From: Hyposmocoma kahamanoa
Taxonomy: Eukaryota; Arthropoda; Insecta; Lepidoptera; Cosmopterigidae
DNA length: 64,000 nt
Direction of reading: 5' to 3'
NCBI RefSeq assembly: GCF_003589595.1
Contig: NW_020653945.1
Coordinates: 7,814,458 to 7,878,457, forward strand
Shown here: in pieces, positions 34,446 through 44,359 of the stretch
Position numbering within the stretch: the first letter of the stretch is position 1
Layout: the number at the start of each line of letters is the position of its first letter
Position numbers and translations under genes: made by a program
Notes under the pieces: model-generated
Databases searched by the model: none
What the model was told of the DNA's origin: nothing
Seen by the model: the letters and a program-made list of their open reading frames with translations, nothing else

Positions 34446-34935
34446 TCATAAGGTCAACGTTGTTCACCTTCAAAAATTCATTTGTCTGTTTGGCCATGTG
34501 AGAACTGGCATTATCGTGGTGCAAGATGATACGGCGTTTACGGTTATTTTTACGGAGTTTGTCAATAACTTCCGGCAAACAAATGGTCGTGCACCAATCA
34601 CTAATCACGGTACAACGATTCTCCAAAGCAACAGTAGCCACGTGTTCAGTTTTATTAAAAAAAGAAGCAATCATCCGCTTAGAGGCACTTTGCACGCGCG
34701 ACACTGTGGTTGGTTTCGGCTCATCTAGAAAGACCCATACGCTCGATTGCTGCTTTGTTTTGGGATCGTAACTATAAATCCATGTTTCGTCACCGTTTAC
34801 TATGTCCCACACCAAATTTGACGCCCCTTCGCTGAATCTGGTAAGCATGGCATTGCACCAAGTCACACGATTCGTTTTTTGAGCCTCATTTAAATTGTGT
34901 GGGATCCAACGAGAGCACAGCTTTTTCACACCCAA
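34375..34935 (-). pseudogene. Mariner transposase, catalytic middle fragment
   Basis: 186-codon frame. The first catalytic Asp is at residue 49 (N-G-D-E-T-W-I-Y-S-Y-D-P) and the second at residue 141 (L-H-H-D-N-A-S-S-H), the spacing expected of mariner DDD transposases. F-L-D-E-P-K-P and the A-S-K-R-M-I-A-S-F-F block are also family features. The last 25 or so residues, after V-N-N-V-D-L-M-I, are translated from the inserted LINE tail. The third Asp lies beyond the insert in another frame. The N-terminal DNA-binding domain is separated by a frameshift near 34940. Confidence 0.9.
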
Positions 34936-35783
34936 ATGTTTGTGTAGTATTGATTATATGTATTTGACTCATGCCTATGCCTAATAAATCTCATGGTATG
35001 TCACATGTCTGTCGGTTTTGATCATACGGCGCACAGCATCGATGTTTTTGTTGTTCACAGCAGTGCACAGGCGATCGTCACGAAATTCGTCACTGAGATT
35101 CACACGACCGCGTTTGAATTCTGCAAACCAGCTATACATAGTCGTTTTGCATGGTGCTTCATCGCCAAAAGCAGTTTGAAACCGAGCGAAGCTCCGCTGA
35201 GCTATTCAATTACACTTAAAGTCGTAGATAATCATAATAGGAAAATTTTCACGAGTTAAATCCGTGGTGAAGTAAACATCTAATTTCTAAAATGATGCCA
35301 CAATGTAAAAACAAGTGACAGTCAGATGAAACGAACTGTATTCTACAGCCAAAAAATTCCATTTTCAAATGTTGTAATTACTTTTTAAATATTGTTTATG
35401 TAAGTGGCCAATTTCGGAAACTTATAGTGCGCCCTATGTAGTTATCTAAGTAAATATTCATAAAGTTTAATAATTTAATGTTATTGATATTGTTTTTTGT
35501 AATCATAATTTTTGTTTTGTTGTGCACGTAAACCCGTTATTGTAATTATAGTCTCCTGTATTTAGGTCTGCAGTAAGAAATTTCTGTTCGAAATAAGCAG
35601 TACCCTTTGTTTTCGTTTTCCTTATTAGTAAATGTGTTTTTGTGTTTTCTTTACAATTATTAAATAAAAAAAAACTGAATATCATGGTAGTAAAACAAAC
35701 AACTCATTTAAAACTTATTCGCAGGAGGTGTACATGCAGTACCATGGATTACATTCTATTATGAGACATAGTGTGAGACTCAC

Positions 35784-35905
35784 AGCAAGTTCCTCGCTGG
35801 TGTAGGCAGTGAGGGTGCGACGGTCCTGCTGCAGGACGCAGTAGAACGGCTCCCAGGACGGCGGCACCCCCAGCGCGGCCCCACTCGCTGCACTCGGCGC
35901 GCCGT
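35784..35905 (-). CDS. Internal exon with PH-domain-like start
   Basis: 122-bp exon on the minus strand, about 70% GC in an AT-rich setting. Acceptor TTAATCCGCTTGCAG above 35905 with a good pyrimidine tract; consensus donor GCT/GTGAGT at 35784. The only open frame begins with two bases completing a codon, then 40 codons: a small-residue linker (G-A-P-S-A-A-S-G-A-A-L-G-V-P-P) and S-W-E-P-F-Y-C-V-L-Q-Q-D-R-R-T-L-T-A-Y, then T-S-E-E-L-A. The pattern W-x-x-(F/Y)-(Y/F)-x-V-L ... L-x-x-(Y/F) is the beta1-beta3 signature of pleckstrin-homology domains, which bind phosphoinositides or proteins at membranes. The exon ends at a codon boundary and fits exon 19507-19690. Which PH protein this is I cannot say; a GTPase regulator or adaptor would be typical. 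ATG-based ORF calling misses it. Confidence 0.75.
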
Positions 35906-36280
35906 CTGCAAGCGGATTAACAGAAATTAAAACAATTACACACCAAATAAGGTTTGCGAATGCAACTCACAATAGAATGGCTATAGACCTTATTTCACGG
36001 ATATCTTTGGGGAGAACTTTAATTATAATGATTATCGAGTTAAAACAATACAATACAATACCCATACACGAAGCATAGAAATGTGGCGATATAAAATACA
36101 TTACTACAAAGTAAATTAGGTTTGTAGAAAGTCAACGGACTAAACCAACTAATAGAACGAAACGATCGGCCGACACAGACATATTGATGCTACTAAATAA
36201 GCATTTTAGAAACGACGAATATTTCATCGAATTACTTAAGACTACATTAAACGAAGTGCATTACGTTACAAATATATTTT

Positions 36281-36525
36281 GACGACCTCCGTAGTCGAGA
36301 GGTTTCCACACTAGTTTTCATAACGTCGCCATCTCTGAGATCCCGGATTCGTTCCTCGGTCAATGCAGAAAACTAACTTTTCTATTGTCTCGGGTCTGGG
36401 AGTTTGTGGTGTGGTACCGTCTTGTTTCCGATTTCCACAGCACAAGTGCTTTAGTTATATAGTTTGGGACCAGAACAACATTTGTGATGTTGTGTAATAT
36501 ATTTATATTTATTTACTAAAAATTG
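36281..36525 (+). mobile_element. tRNA-derived SINE, family A, copy 2
   Basis: Starts GACGACCTCCGTAGTCGAGA (A box region); the B box is degenerate (GGATTCGTTCC). The body TGTCTCGGGTCTGGGAG, TTTCCGATTTCCACAGCAC and the TTGGGACCAGAACAAC tail match copy 3. It lies in the intron between the candidate exons at 35.8 and 37.4 kb. Confidence 0.85.
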
Positions 36526-37382
36526 TGCAACACATCTTAACTATTTAAAAAAGTCTCTTTTTTATCTCATTAAAATTTTGATCAAATATTGCGCTGTGTC
36601 GATACGTTATTTTTTTAAAGTGAAAGGTGTATAATCATGTCACATGTAATAAATTCACACAGATTACGTGACAACGAAACGAATGTCTAATATATCAATA
36701 AAGAACTTGTTTTCTAATGATAATTCTTCACCCTCTATAGCATTACACTTATAATACGTACCCATAAATCCAACTCAAGTTAACAATCTTTCCTTTTAAG
36801 ATTTAAAATTCAAATAGCGGAACGCAAGACCGTTATATCTTTCGATTACATAATAGAGTCACGACGTTCATCTCTGCGATAGTCGCAGAAAAACGAATAA
36901 ATCGCAGCGACATCAAAACTGATGTCCCGAACTCTTCATACAGCGATAACTCATACCTACAGACCAAACAACAATTAATCTGCTGTCATTTCTAACCACC
37001 TAAGTAATAAGTAGTGTTGAGTCACCGAAACAAACAACGTATCAATTAGCAACCAAAAAGGAAAACTGTGCTATATGTATAAACAGAAGCAAAAGAACGT
37101 ATCTAAAATTTGACTAAATAATAAATGCAGTCGACTTATTTACAGGTTTTACAAAACAAAGACCTAGAAAACAAAGATCCTCATAAATAGTAATGTAATC
37201 TATACATGAGGTCAATTGTAGTAATTGAAGTACATTCAACTAATAAAAGTCCATACAGCTTTGTTACTGCTCCCGACTGCTTAATGCGTTCCATTTAGTC
37301 TATTAAACACTGAGTCATGCGCACTTGGTGTCTAAGGTATACAGAAAACTTACAAAAAGTTCAATAACGTTCCCCAACTTAC

Positions 37383-37423
37383 CTTGAGAGTCAATGTAGT
37401 AGTTATACTTTTGACATGATGTT
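37383..37423 (-). CDS. Candidate 41-bp microexon upstream of the PH-like exon
   Basis: On the minus strand a perfect donor CTCAAG/GTAAGT ends the segment at 37383; an acceptor TTGTACGACTTAG precedes 37423. In the phase required by the next exon it reads T-S-C-Q-K-Y-N-Y-Y-I-D-S-Q and leaves one G, which with AC of the next exon makes GAC (Asp). Phase and strand fit, but a short open frame is weak evidence. A longer exon in a different frame (the 62-codon minus ORF at 37350-37538) would not keep phase with the PH-like exon. Confidence 0.3.
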
Positions 37424-38036
37424 CTAAGTCGTACAATAAAAATATGTAAGAACTACATTCCAGTCCAGGCATAAGAAAGGAAACACCTATATTGAGCTTC
37501 CTGTTTGAGTTTTTGTTAATATATCGTGTACCAAACAACAGTACCTACTAAAGGTAGGCGAAATAGTATTGCGTAGAAAGCACTTACGCCCACAATCACT
37601 CATGTTCACACCAATTTCGGTGCGAGTTATAATCGCAGCGAAATTTTGAAAGAGAACCAACAGCAATCAAAAGCAAGCAACAAGTCTTGTAAGTAAGTAA
37701 ACCTAATGTACCATAAAGTTAACTGAAAAGCACAATCCTAAAGATCTCATCGCGGCAACAATTTCCGTGCTAAAATACCGTTCTCTAGCGTGTAATGAAA
37801 TAACTGACGTCTTTAACATCCCGTCGTGGCTCAAAAAGGGCCTGAAGCGATCAAAACTGCCTCTCCTAGTCACGCACGAGCTCGCCTACCATGTGCCCGG
37901 ATTACCTGCCAGCTTTAATTTGACGCCAACGCTAGGGAAATATTTTATATCTGATTAATATTAACCTCTAAAATGTTTAAAGAAAAATGCGCATTGGTTC
38001 AACTATAACTAATAAAGTAACTCTAGGAAGTTAAAC

Positions 38037-38160
38037 AATTTTTCCGAATTTAAGTCGCGTGTATTTGTTTTTTTTTTCAAACAAACCAACGTTTAGTTAA
38101 TGAAAAATAGTTTCATTTCCTATATGTAACAATCGCGAAAATCTAAGAACTCGATAAGGA
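38037..38160. repeat. Fold-back family E, copy with collapsed loop
   Basis: Left arm TTTTTCCGAATTTAAGTCGC, CAAACAAACCAACGTTT is followed directly by the end of the right arm (AAAATAGTTTCATTTCCTAT, ATGTAACAATCGCGAAAA), so the loop and most of the right arm are gone. Confidence 0.7.
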
Positions 38161-38170
38161 ATTAGTTTGT

Positions 38171-38466
38171 TATAATCATTGACTTACAATTATGAACGTC
38201 GGGTCCGCGCTAAAAAGTGTCCGAACTTATAGGGCGTTAAAATCGTATACAGAGCGTCATTCACGCTTTAGTCTTCGTTTGTTCGCCTGACACCGAAGCA
38301 AGCAAAATTAGACAGTACTGCGATGACATTACAATTTAAATCTAACGTTTTAGCTTTTTCATATTCCTTTACATGTCACTACGTTTATATAGGTTGACTT
38401 GGGACATTTTTTCGTGGTTTTTGTATTAGATCCGCCGTCCATTTATTTGTAAGTCAATGGTTATAA
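38171..38466. mobile_element. MITE T, copy 2
   Basis: About 296 bp, inverted relative to the copy at 26924. Ends TATAATCATTGACTTACAA and TTGTAAGTCAATGGTTATAA. Shared interior: GTCGGGTCCGCGCTAAAAAG, GGACATTTTTTCGTGGTTT and TGCGATGACATTACAATTTA. About 50 bp longer than copy 1. SINE A3 begins 28 bp after its right end. Confidence 0.85.
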
Positions 38467-38493
38467 TTATTATATTTGTTATAATTATTATTG

Positions 38494-38722
38494 ATCGACC
38501 TCCGTGGTCGAGTGGCTTGCACACAGGTTTTCATGGAGTCGTCATCTCTCAGGTCTCGGGTTCGATCCCCGGCCGGGTCAATGTAGAAAACTAACTTTTC
38601 TATATTGTCTCGGGTCTGGGTGCCTATGGTACCGTCGTTGTTTCCGATTTCCAAAACACAAGTGCTTTACTTATACTTACTTTGGGATCAGAGCAACGTA
38701 TGTGACGTTGCTTAATATATAA
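38494..38722 (+). mobile_element. tRNA-derived SINE, family A, copy 3 (best preserved)
   Basis: CGACCTCCGTGGTCGAGTGG is the A box and GGGTTCGATCCCCGGCC the B box, both near consensus. Body GTCTCGGGTCTGGGTGCC, TACCGTCGTTGTTTCC and TACTTTGGGATCAGAGCAAC. The clean boxes suggest this is the youngest of the three copies. Confidence 0.9.
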
Positions 38723-38723
38723 T

Positions 38724-38823
38724 TGATAATAACAAAGATCGAACACAAAGAAAAAATCTCTCGATCTGACAGAACACGATTCTGGCCAATCTAAGGCAAG
38801 CGTTCTACCAACGGAATTAGTTA
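38724..38823 (-). mobile_element. tRNA-like family G, copy 4 (partial)
   Basis: ATAATAACAAAGATCGAACAC is the family left end. On the minus strand CCGTTGGTAGAACGCTTGCC resembles the D-arm and A box, and GGCCAGAATCGTGTTC a decayed TpsiC arm. No outer right repeat. Adjoins SINE A3. Confidence 0.65.
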
Positions 38824-39089
38824 TTTTTGTTTTCTAAAAACCCTGATAAGTCATGCCAACTAACTTAACGTAACGTATTTCTGTATCGGGCTGTTTATTT
38901 CAATTATATCTCAGACATTATTATTATGAACATTTTTATTATTTACATTGTAATATATAGCTTCATTAAGGCCACAATGCACATTTATAGAATCACTTTT
39001 AATTATAATTATATTCTCGTTTTTAATTAGTTTTATCATGTTGTAACTTGTCTTGTAATTTTATTTTATTTTACTCTTGGTTTTAAATA

Positions 39090-39331
39090 TTTAACATTTG
39101 TATGTTATGTATTTGAAACCATGTATCTCCTCTTAGGGTCCAGCTGAAAAACAGGCTGAGGCTCTGCTCAGCACAAGACTGAGCTGGCTAACCTTTTCGA
39201 CTAACATTGTGAACTTTACTTTTTATTCTATTAGTTATATTCTTTTTGTTTTTTTAACAAATCTTGTGTTACTTGTTATGTTGTAATATTATTTGTGAAT
39301 AGCCGAATAAATGTTTCTTTCTTTCTTTCAT
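39090..39331 (+). mobile_element. 5'-truncated LINE 3' end with (TTTC)n tail
   Basis: TAGGGTCCAGCTGAAAAACAGG and GCACAAGACTGAGCTGGC lead to GTGAATAGCCGAATAAATG and TTTCTTTCTTTCTTTC at 39310-39330. A poly(A)-signal-like AATAAA directly before a short microsatellite is typical for a non-LTR retrotransposon end. A related end on the other strand is at 57795-58010. Confidence 0.65.
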
Positions 39332-39339
39332 TGTAACGT

Positions 39340-40300
39340 GTACTATACCTAGCAAATTTCATATTTGTATTCTAGTATACCACAAAATATAATATGGTTC
39401 TAAACTACAAAAACCAAATTCCATGTTCAATAATTTCTAACTTAATATAAAAGCACAAACACCTGACTCGACATTAGTATGCTTGGCACGAGAGACGTGT
39501 TGAGCTGGCAATGTAAGGAAATTATTATAATGCGAAAACTTCCTCTTGCAGCTGTGCTAACGACACCTATTAGAAACCAGACCACCCAAAGCAATAATCA
39601 TTGGTTATCTATAACACGTACAAATACCTTGGGACAACGATCTTCAGATAGTTCTTAAGATAATGCACGGGTAGCAAATCCAGTGGCGTCTTGTTAAAAA
39701 CCTTGCTGCGGGCGAAGATTTAATGCTCTTAAGCATATCAAAGCAGTGTTTACAACTCGTCCTGCAAACGAGTAAGACCCGTTCCTCAACCTGGCTTATA
39801 ATAACATTATACAACCGTTCAATCGATGTACGTGGTTTCCACAGCAACACTTGCGCGAGCTTCGATCCTGAATAACGCATTTAAGCATTTATATCTTACG
39901 TCTATGTCAATACGTAAACCCAGGGAAACTAGTTTTTAATTGACCAAGTTGCATTGACCTCACTGAAGTGAAGATAAATAGGTACTCACTTGTAAATGAA
40001 ACTGAGATCATTAGTGGTGTTAACTAAGGTATTATGGTTAGCAAATCAAGCTCATGAAAAAAATATTAAATAGCTTGAAGAGAATGTACGTTGGGAATTT
40101 TAACATAAAAAGATCAATACAAATTTATATTCAACTATTTTTTGTGAAATGACTCCACTAATTTGTTAAAATTATAAATACATTATTTTTTAAATTATAA
40201 ATAAAGGGTATTAAACGAAAACAGTTTTCTTGTTGTTTTTGGAGTAAGCTTTCAATTAATTACGACATTCCGTCCTTAAAATAGTAGACTTTTAGTAGTA
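39340..40300. other. Stretch without recognised genes; one stray family G end
   Basis: GTGAAATGACTCCACTAATTTG at 40145-40166 with an ATTATAAATA continuation is a solo end of family G. The 78-codon minus frame at 39644-39880 shows no recognisable motif. Confidence 0.5.
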
Positions 40301-40307
40301 ACAAGAC

Positions 40308-40455
40308 ACGAGCGTGGTGAGTGCGTGGGAGGAATAGTCGCGGCTCACACGAGACGCGTGATGCGCCTGAGTCTATGGAACAATGGGCTCGAATCGAAAT
40401 AAACAAACGAGAAGCGCGAACATCAACCGGTCGCGCCGAGACGCCGCGACATCAG
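40308..40455. promoter_or_regulatory. CpG-rich island with a donor-like site, candidate first exon or promoter
   Basis: GAGCGTGGTGAGTGCGTGG contains a consensus donor GTG/GTGAGT on the plus strand. CGGTCGCGCCGAGACGCCGC and GACGCGTGATGCGCC follow. A 32-codon frame from ATG at 40376 is present but shows no domain. This could be the edge of a plus-strand untranslated first exon or a promoter island; there is no second line of evidence. Confidence 0.25.
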
Positions 40456-40459
40456 CCAC

Positions 40460-42500
40460 CGAGGTCGCTGTAATCTTGCAATACTGTTTATTTATAAACA
40501 AACGCTCTTAGCGACAGCGGCTACATCAAATACATGTCACAAAAAAATTTGTCTCACAACATCGGCATACCTATGTGTATACATAAATTATGTACATATA
40601 TATAAATAAGTCATATTGCTCAGTGTTAACCCGAAACGTGTTACCATTAGCATATACATGATTTCAAACGTAAATTTTTTTCATTATTTTCATATTTTAA
40701 TTCACGTTTTAAGATCTCAGGAACAGATTTAAATGATAACAAGTCAGTGGTAGTTTGCCTTGAAGGTTATTGTTTCATTAAAACAATGTACAATCGCAGA
40801 TTATTTTGGTCATACTCTACAGTAAATGGGTGACGTCACAATTGTATCAAATTCGATAGTCTGCTTACATGAAAATAATTTCCATTGCATGTTTTTTTCG
40901 TACGCAATACGCTCTTTTCAAATGTCAAACGCATTTGATCGTTGTAGACTCATTAACCTTTACCCGTTCGATTACGAAACCAAATCAAGTCGTGTGCTAA
41001 ACGCTTCTCAATCAAACACAAAATGAATAACTGACAAATCGTAAGTATAATAAATCATGAACATTGCAGAGCACCATCAATCAAGGAGGCACCTCGAAAC
41101 TATTCGAAGTTGCCTAACTAGAAAAAGTCGGAATTCAGTAATACGTTGCAGGAGGTGGATGATAAAGGTCAGTTGCCGGTCGGGCCTATAGGGCGTCGCC
41201 CCACTAAGGCATGCTTACATGAACTCGAGTACTAAACGCTAATTATATCATTCCACGGTGTAACTTAAGTGCGTTGGCATTGAGCTAGCCCTCTAAAGGC
41301 CGTGAGAATCCTGTATTATGCAATTTACCACAAATGCATAGGTTTACAAGTATATTTCCGTACCATATACCGTTGGGTAGTACGCTTTTCTTTCTTTTGC
41401 AAATAAGGACTTGTTAAGATTTTATCACACTTCTCATATTAAATGCTAATATCATTCACGTGTGATAAAGGAAGGAACAATAAAACTTTCCGTCACAAAA
41501 AATACCGTGTGGGCGATAATATTAGTAGCCTTTATTGTTTGGGCGGAAATATGGACAGTTTGAGAGATGATTATGTAGGCTGACGAGCACTTCGCTAAAG
41601 AACTTACTGAGAAATAAAGTCTCCAGTCTCGGCGTGCAGCAGCGATGTGCTTTGAATACAAATTACTAACGCACAACCTTACAACGTAGTATGCAAGCTG
41701 AATGAGAGTAAGTCATAAATCAAAAGACTTTCGTGTAGTAGAAAAAAGTTATATTATTCTAGCTATATTTAGAGACAACTTTAGTCATTCGAATAATTTT
41801 TGTATATGCAGCATAAATAAGGAGTTAATTTTGTTCCACAAATTTTTGCTGTGCCTACGCCTAACCTTAATTTCTGCAAACGTACCTTAAGTTCAGTTCA
41901 TTTAATCATATTATAATACAATTTTGTTGGGAAGTGCTTTTTATTACCCAGTCACTGAGTGACTGGTTATGAGTTACAATTGGGCCGTAAAAGATGCTCA
42001 AGGCATGTTCGTTTTTTCGACATTTTTATGGTTTCCATTAAGTAGCACATAATAAAGTTATACAGTGTGCAGCAGAGGTAAAGTGCGAAGAGTGTGGGCC
42101 ATTTTAAGATAATGTCTTTTCATTAAAAATAATAATTGGAAGCGCATTTCAAAATATAATAGTGTTTTAAAGAAACTGGATGTATATACTTTTTATTTAT
42201 CAGAAAATGAATTCATATTGGAAGCAGTTATACCTACGTGCATATTATTGTCCAACTGATAGAGCATTACTCATAAACTTGGATCTGTCGCGTTCTCACG
42301 AGAAAGAATCAATACTTAACAATACATAACAATATTTACGCAGTAGTGTATGTAAATGAACCTTTATTGTGTAACCTATCATCATCATATTGAGATAGAA
42401 AGACCTCTGAGAGATAAAGCAATTGTGATATGAGCATTGTTATTTCAGTGCACCAGCAGCACGATGCAATACAGAATCCATTTTTCATGTCTCAGTATAA
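40460..42500. other. Stretch without recognised genes
   Basis: AT-rich. A small GC-rich hairpin, GGGCGTCGCCCC, lies at 41194-41205. Minus-strand frame 41452-41676 has no motif. Confidence 0.5.
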
Positions 42501-42507
42501 TGTTTTT

Positions 42508-42794
42508 TATGATACCAAGTGATGGCCTACAGGGGTAGCACTATAGGGCGCGACTAGCGCGAGACCAACATAAAGCGCGACATCTCTATGTGAGAATAGC
42601 AGTATCTCGCACTTTATGTCGCTCTCGCGCTAGTCGCACCCTGTCGTGCTAGCCCTATTGGTGTTAAGTGACACGCCTATGTAAGCGATAGCAGTTACTC
42701 GCATTATTACTTGGCGACAGAAATAGGTAAGATTGTCACCTTACTGTCGTACCGCCCTGGACGAACTCTTTCACAAGGAGCTCTACTGCTAATA
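42508..42794 (+). repeat. Interspersed family C, copy 7, deleted and interrupted
   Basis: GTTTTTTATGATACCAAGTG at the left and ATTACTTGGCGACAGAAATAGG to GGAGCTCTACTGCT at the right match the family; the middle is mostly missing and the inverted-repeat element 42527-42661 sits between. Confidence 0.75.
42527..42661. mobile_element. Inverted-repeat MITE inside family C copy 7
   Basis: Arms of about 47 bp: GGGTAGCACTATAGGGCGCG and ACTAGCGCGAGACCAACATA at the left pair with GTCGCTCTCGCGCTAGTCGC and ACCCTGTCGTGCTAGCCC at the right, around a 20-bp loop. AAGTGA occurs at both outer sides (42517-42522 and about 42667-42672) and may be part of the target duplication. Strongly CpG-rich. No coding capacity. 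Confidence 0.8.
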
Positions 42795-42799
42795 AACCA

Positions 42800-44200
42800 A
42801 TGTTAAAAATAAACAATTTTAAGCCAAACGTATACCACATCCGCAGTTATTGCTTACATATTTATTATGCATAAATCTCTCTCGTTATTAACAAAATTAA
42901 ATACCTAGCTGTTTTCCAAATCGTGTAGGCGCTACCGGTGAAACGGGCCCTGCCCGGTGAAAGCCGCACAATTAACTTGAAACGGCTTCGCTATAATAAA
43001 ATATCAATTTGATGGATATAACATTTCATTTTGAAATAATATATTTTGTCGGCAGAGAAATGAACGTAGCAACGATTAAAGGAGAACATAGTGAAAGAAT
43101 TACGAACGTAGACTTTTGTTTTCATTGGAAACCATTTTCTAATAATAAACATTCATTGTTTATGAGCAACATGATATACTTGATGAGTAATTAGAACCAA
43201 ATTTAAATAAACTAAAGGTGCAAGGATGTGCAAACTACCGAGTCATCGATCTATTGTATTAATAATTTTATAAATGAAAGAGATACTCACTAATTAACCT
43301 GTCACGCGTTTTAGAGACACAAGGTAACCCTAAACTGCGGGTATTTTCATCCACTATTTTTTTTTTAAATTTGGATAATTTATAAAAAATTGTAAAACAA
43401 AAACTTTTACGAAAACCGTTTTAAGACGCGTGACTCATGATAAGTTAAAATCGCAAAGATCTGATCGCAAAAATCCCTCCTTGTCATAACTAACGCATTT
43501 GTATTTCGGAAACTTTCTAAGTATTGGCACCTAAATATTTTTTTGCTAGTAAAAAATGTTAATTACTCTAATTTTGCTTAACAATAAAACTGAAACGAAA
43601 TACGATATAACAAAACCGATTAGAGGGTGTTATAGATCTCGTTTCGATAATCCCAGATATGTTAATAAATTTCGCTTAAAATGTCGATCAGGTTAGTTAT
43701 GACAGGTACGGAGGGCAGAGTGGCAGAGAAACATTCAAAAATTCTTTAAGAAATGAACGGACATTGACCATATAACCAGAAATATTGGCCAGCCCGAATT
43801 CGAAACAATTGACGGGTGTCGTCAATTGTTTCACTTCAAATGGACCAGTTTAACTTGAATATTTAATTACCGATGAAATGTGATTCCGTTTGATTTGTAA
43901 TTAGATGTTTTGCTGTTTTTCCCACACCACCGAATATAACAGCCCCCATTGTTAGAGATACTATTATTATTACAATAAATACGAAACATTTTTGGAATAT
44001 ACGAAGACGTACACAACAGGTCAGTTACTGGTGCTGTACAGTGAAGAGCACATCAAGATTGACACTTTGTACTTTGAACCGTTCTTATCGTAAGTAGCAT
44101 AGAGTTGGATTTAAGTCTTAAGTGTAAAGCTTGACGTGCTCTTGACCCTGTACTATTTCAGTTTTCTAATTTGTGATTTCAGCGCAAACGAATGTTGATA
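42800..44200. other. Stretch without recognised genes
   Basis: AT-rich, with a local GTGAAACGGGCCCTGCCCGG patch at 42938-42957 and a GACGGGTGTCGTC hairpin near 43812. No exon recognised. Confidence 0.5.
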
Positions 44201-44255
44201 TTTAAAAGTGATCCTATATCACTTTTACATTTTTGGCCCGTTTTTAGTGGTGCAA

Positions 44256-44350
44256 AAATTTTTTTCAGATAGAGGACATTGTAATTCACAATCCCCGGAC
44301 CTCAACCCGATCGATTTTTTTTTTGTCGGGGGGCACGTTAAAGACATAGT
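44256..44350 (+). pseudogene. Tc1/mariner-type transposase fragment, third catalytic motif
   Basis: S-P-D-L-N-P-I-D-F-F-F-V-G-G-H-V-K-D-I-V-Y at residues 30-50 of an 88-codon plus-strand frame is a clear match to the 'SPDLNPxDFFLWGHLK' block around the last catalytic residue of Tc1/mariner-superfamily transposases. The subfamily differs from the two mariner copies at 1 and 34 kb (which have Y-S-P-D-L-A-P). Nothing upstream preserves the other catalytic residues, so this is an isolated relic. A related string, D-R-G-H with the same flanking DNA, occurs inverted at about 45135-45158. Confidence 0.75.
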
Positions 44351-44359
44351 TTACGTCCG

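Larger units (their letters stand above)
34002..35438 (-). mobile_element. Mariner transposon, copy 2 (complete ends, inactivated)
   Basis: Both inverted ends are present: GGCGCACTATAAGTTTC near 34007 and its complement near 35433, with TA at 34000-34001 and 35439-35440 as target duplication. After subtracting the internal LINE insert the element is about 1.29 kb, the usual mariner size. The transposase reads on the minus strand with a frameshifted N-terminal part (34940-35290), a catalytic middle (34375-34935) and a C-terminal part (34090-34290) containing the third catalytic motif Y-S-P-D-L-A-P-C-D. It is non-functional because of frameshifts and the insert. Confidence 0.92.
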
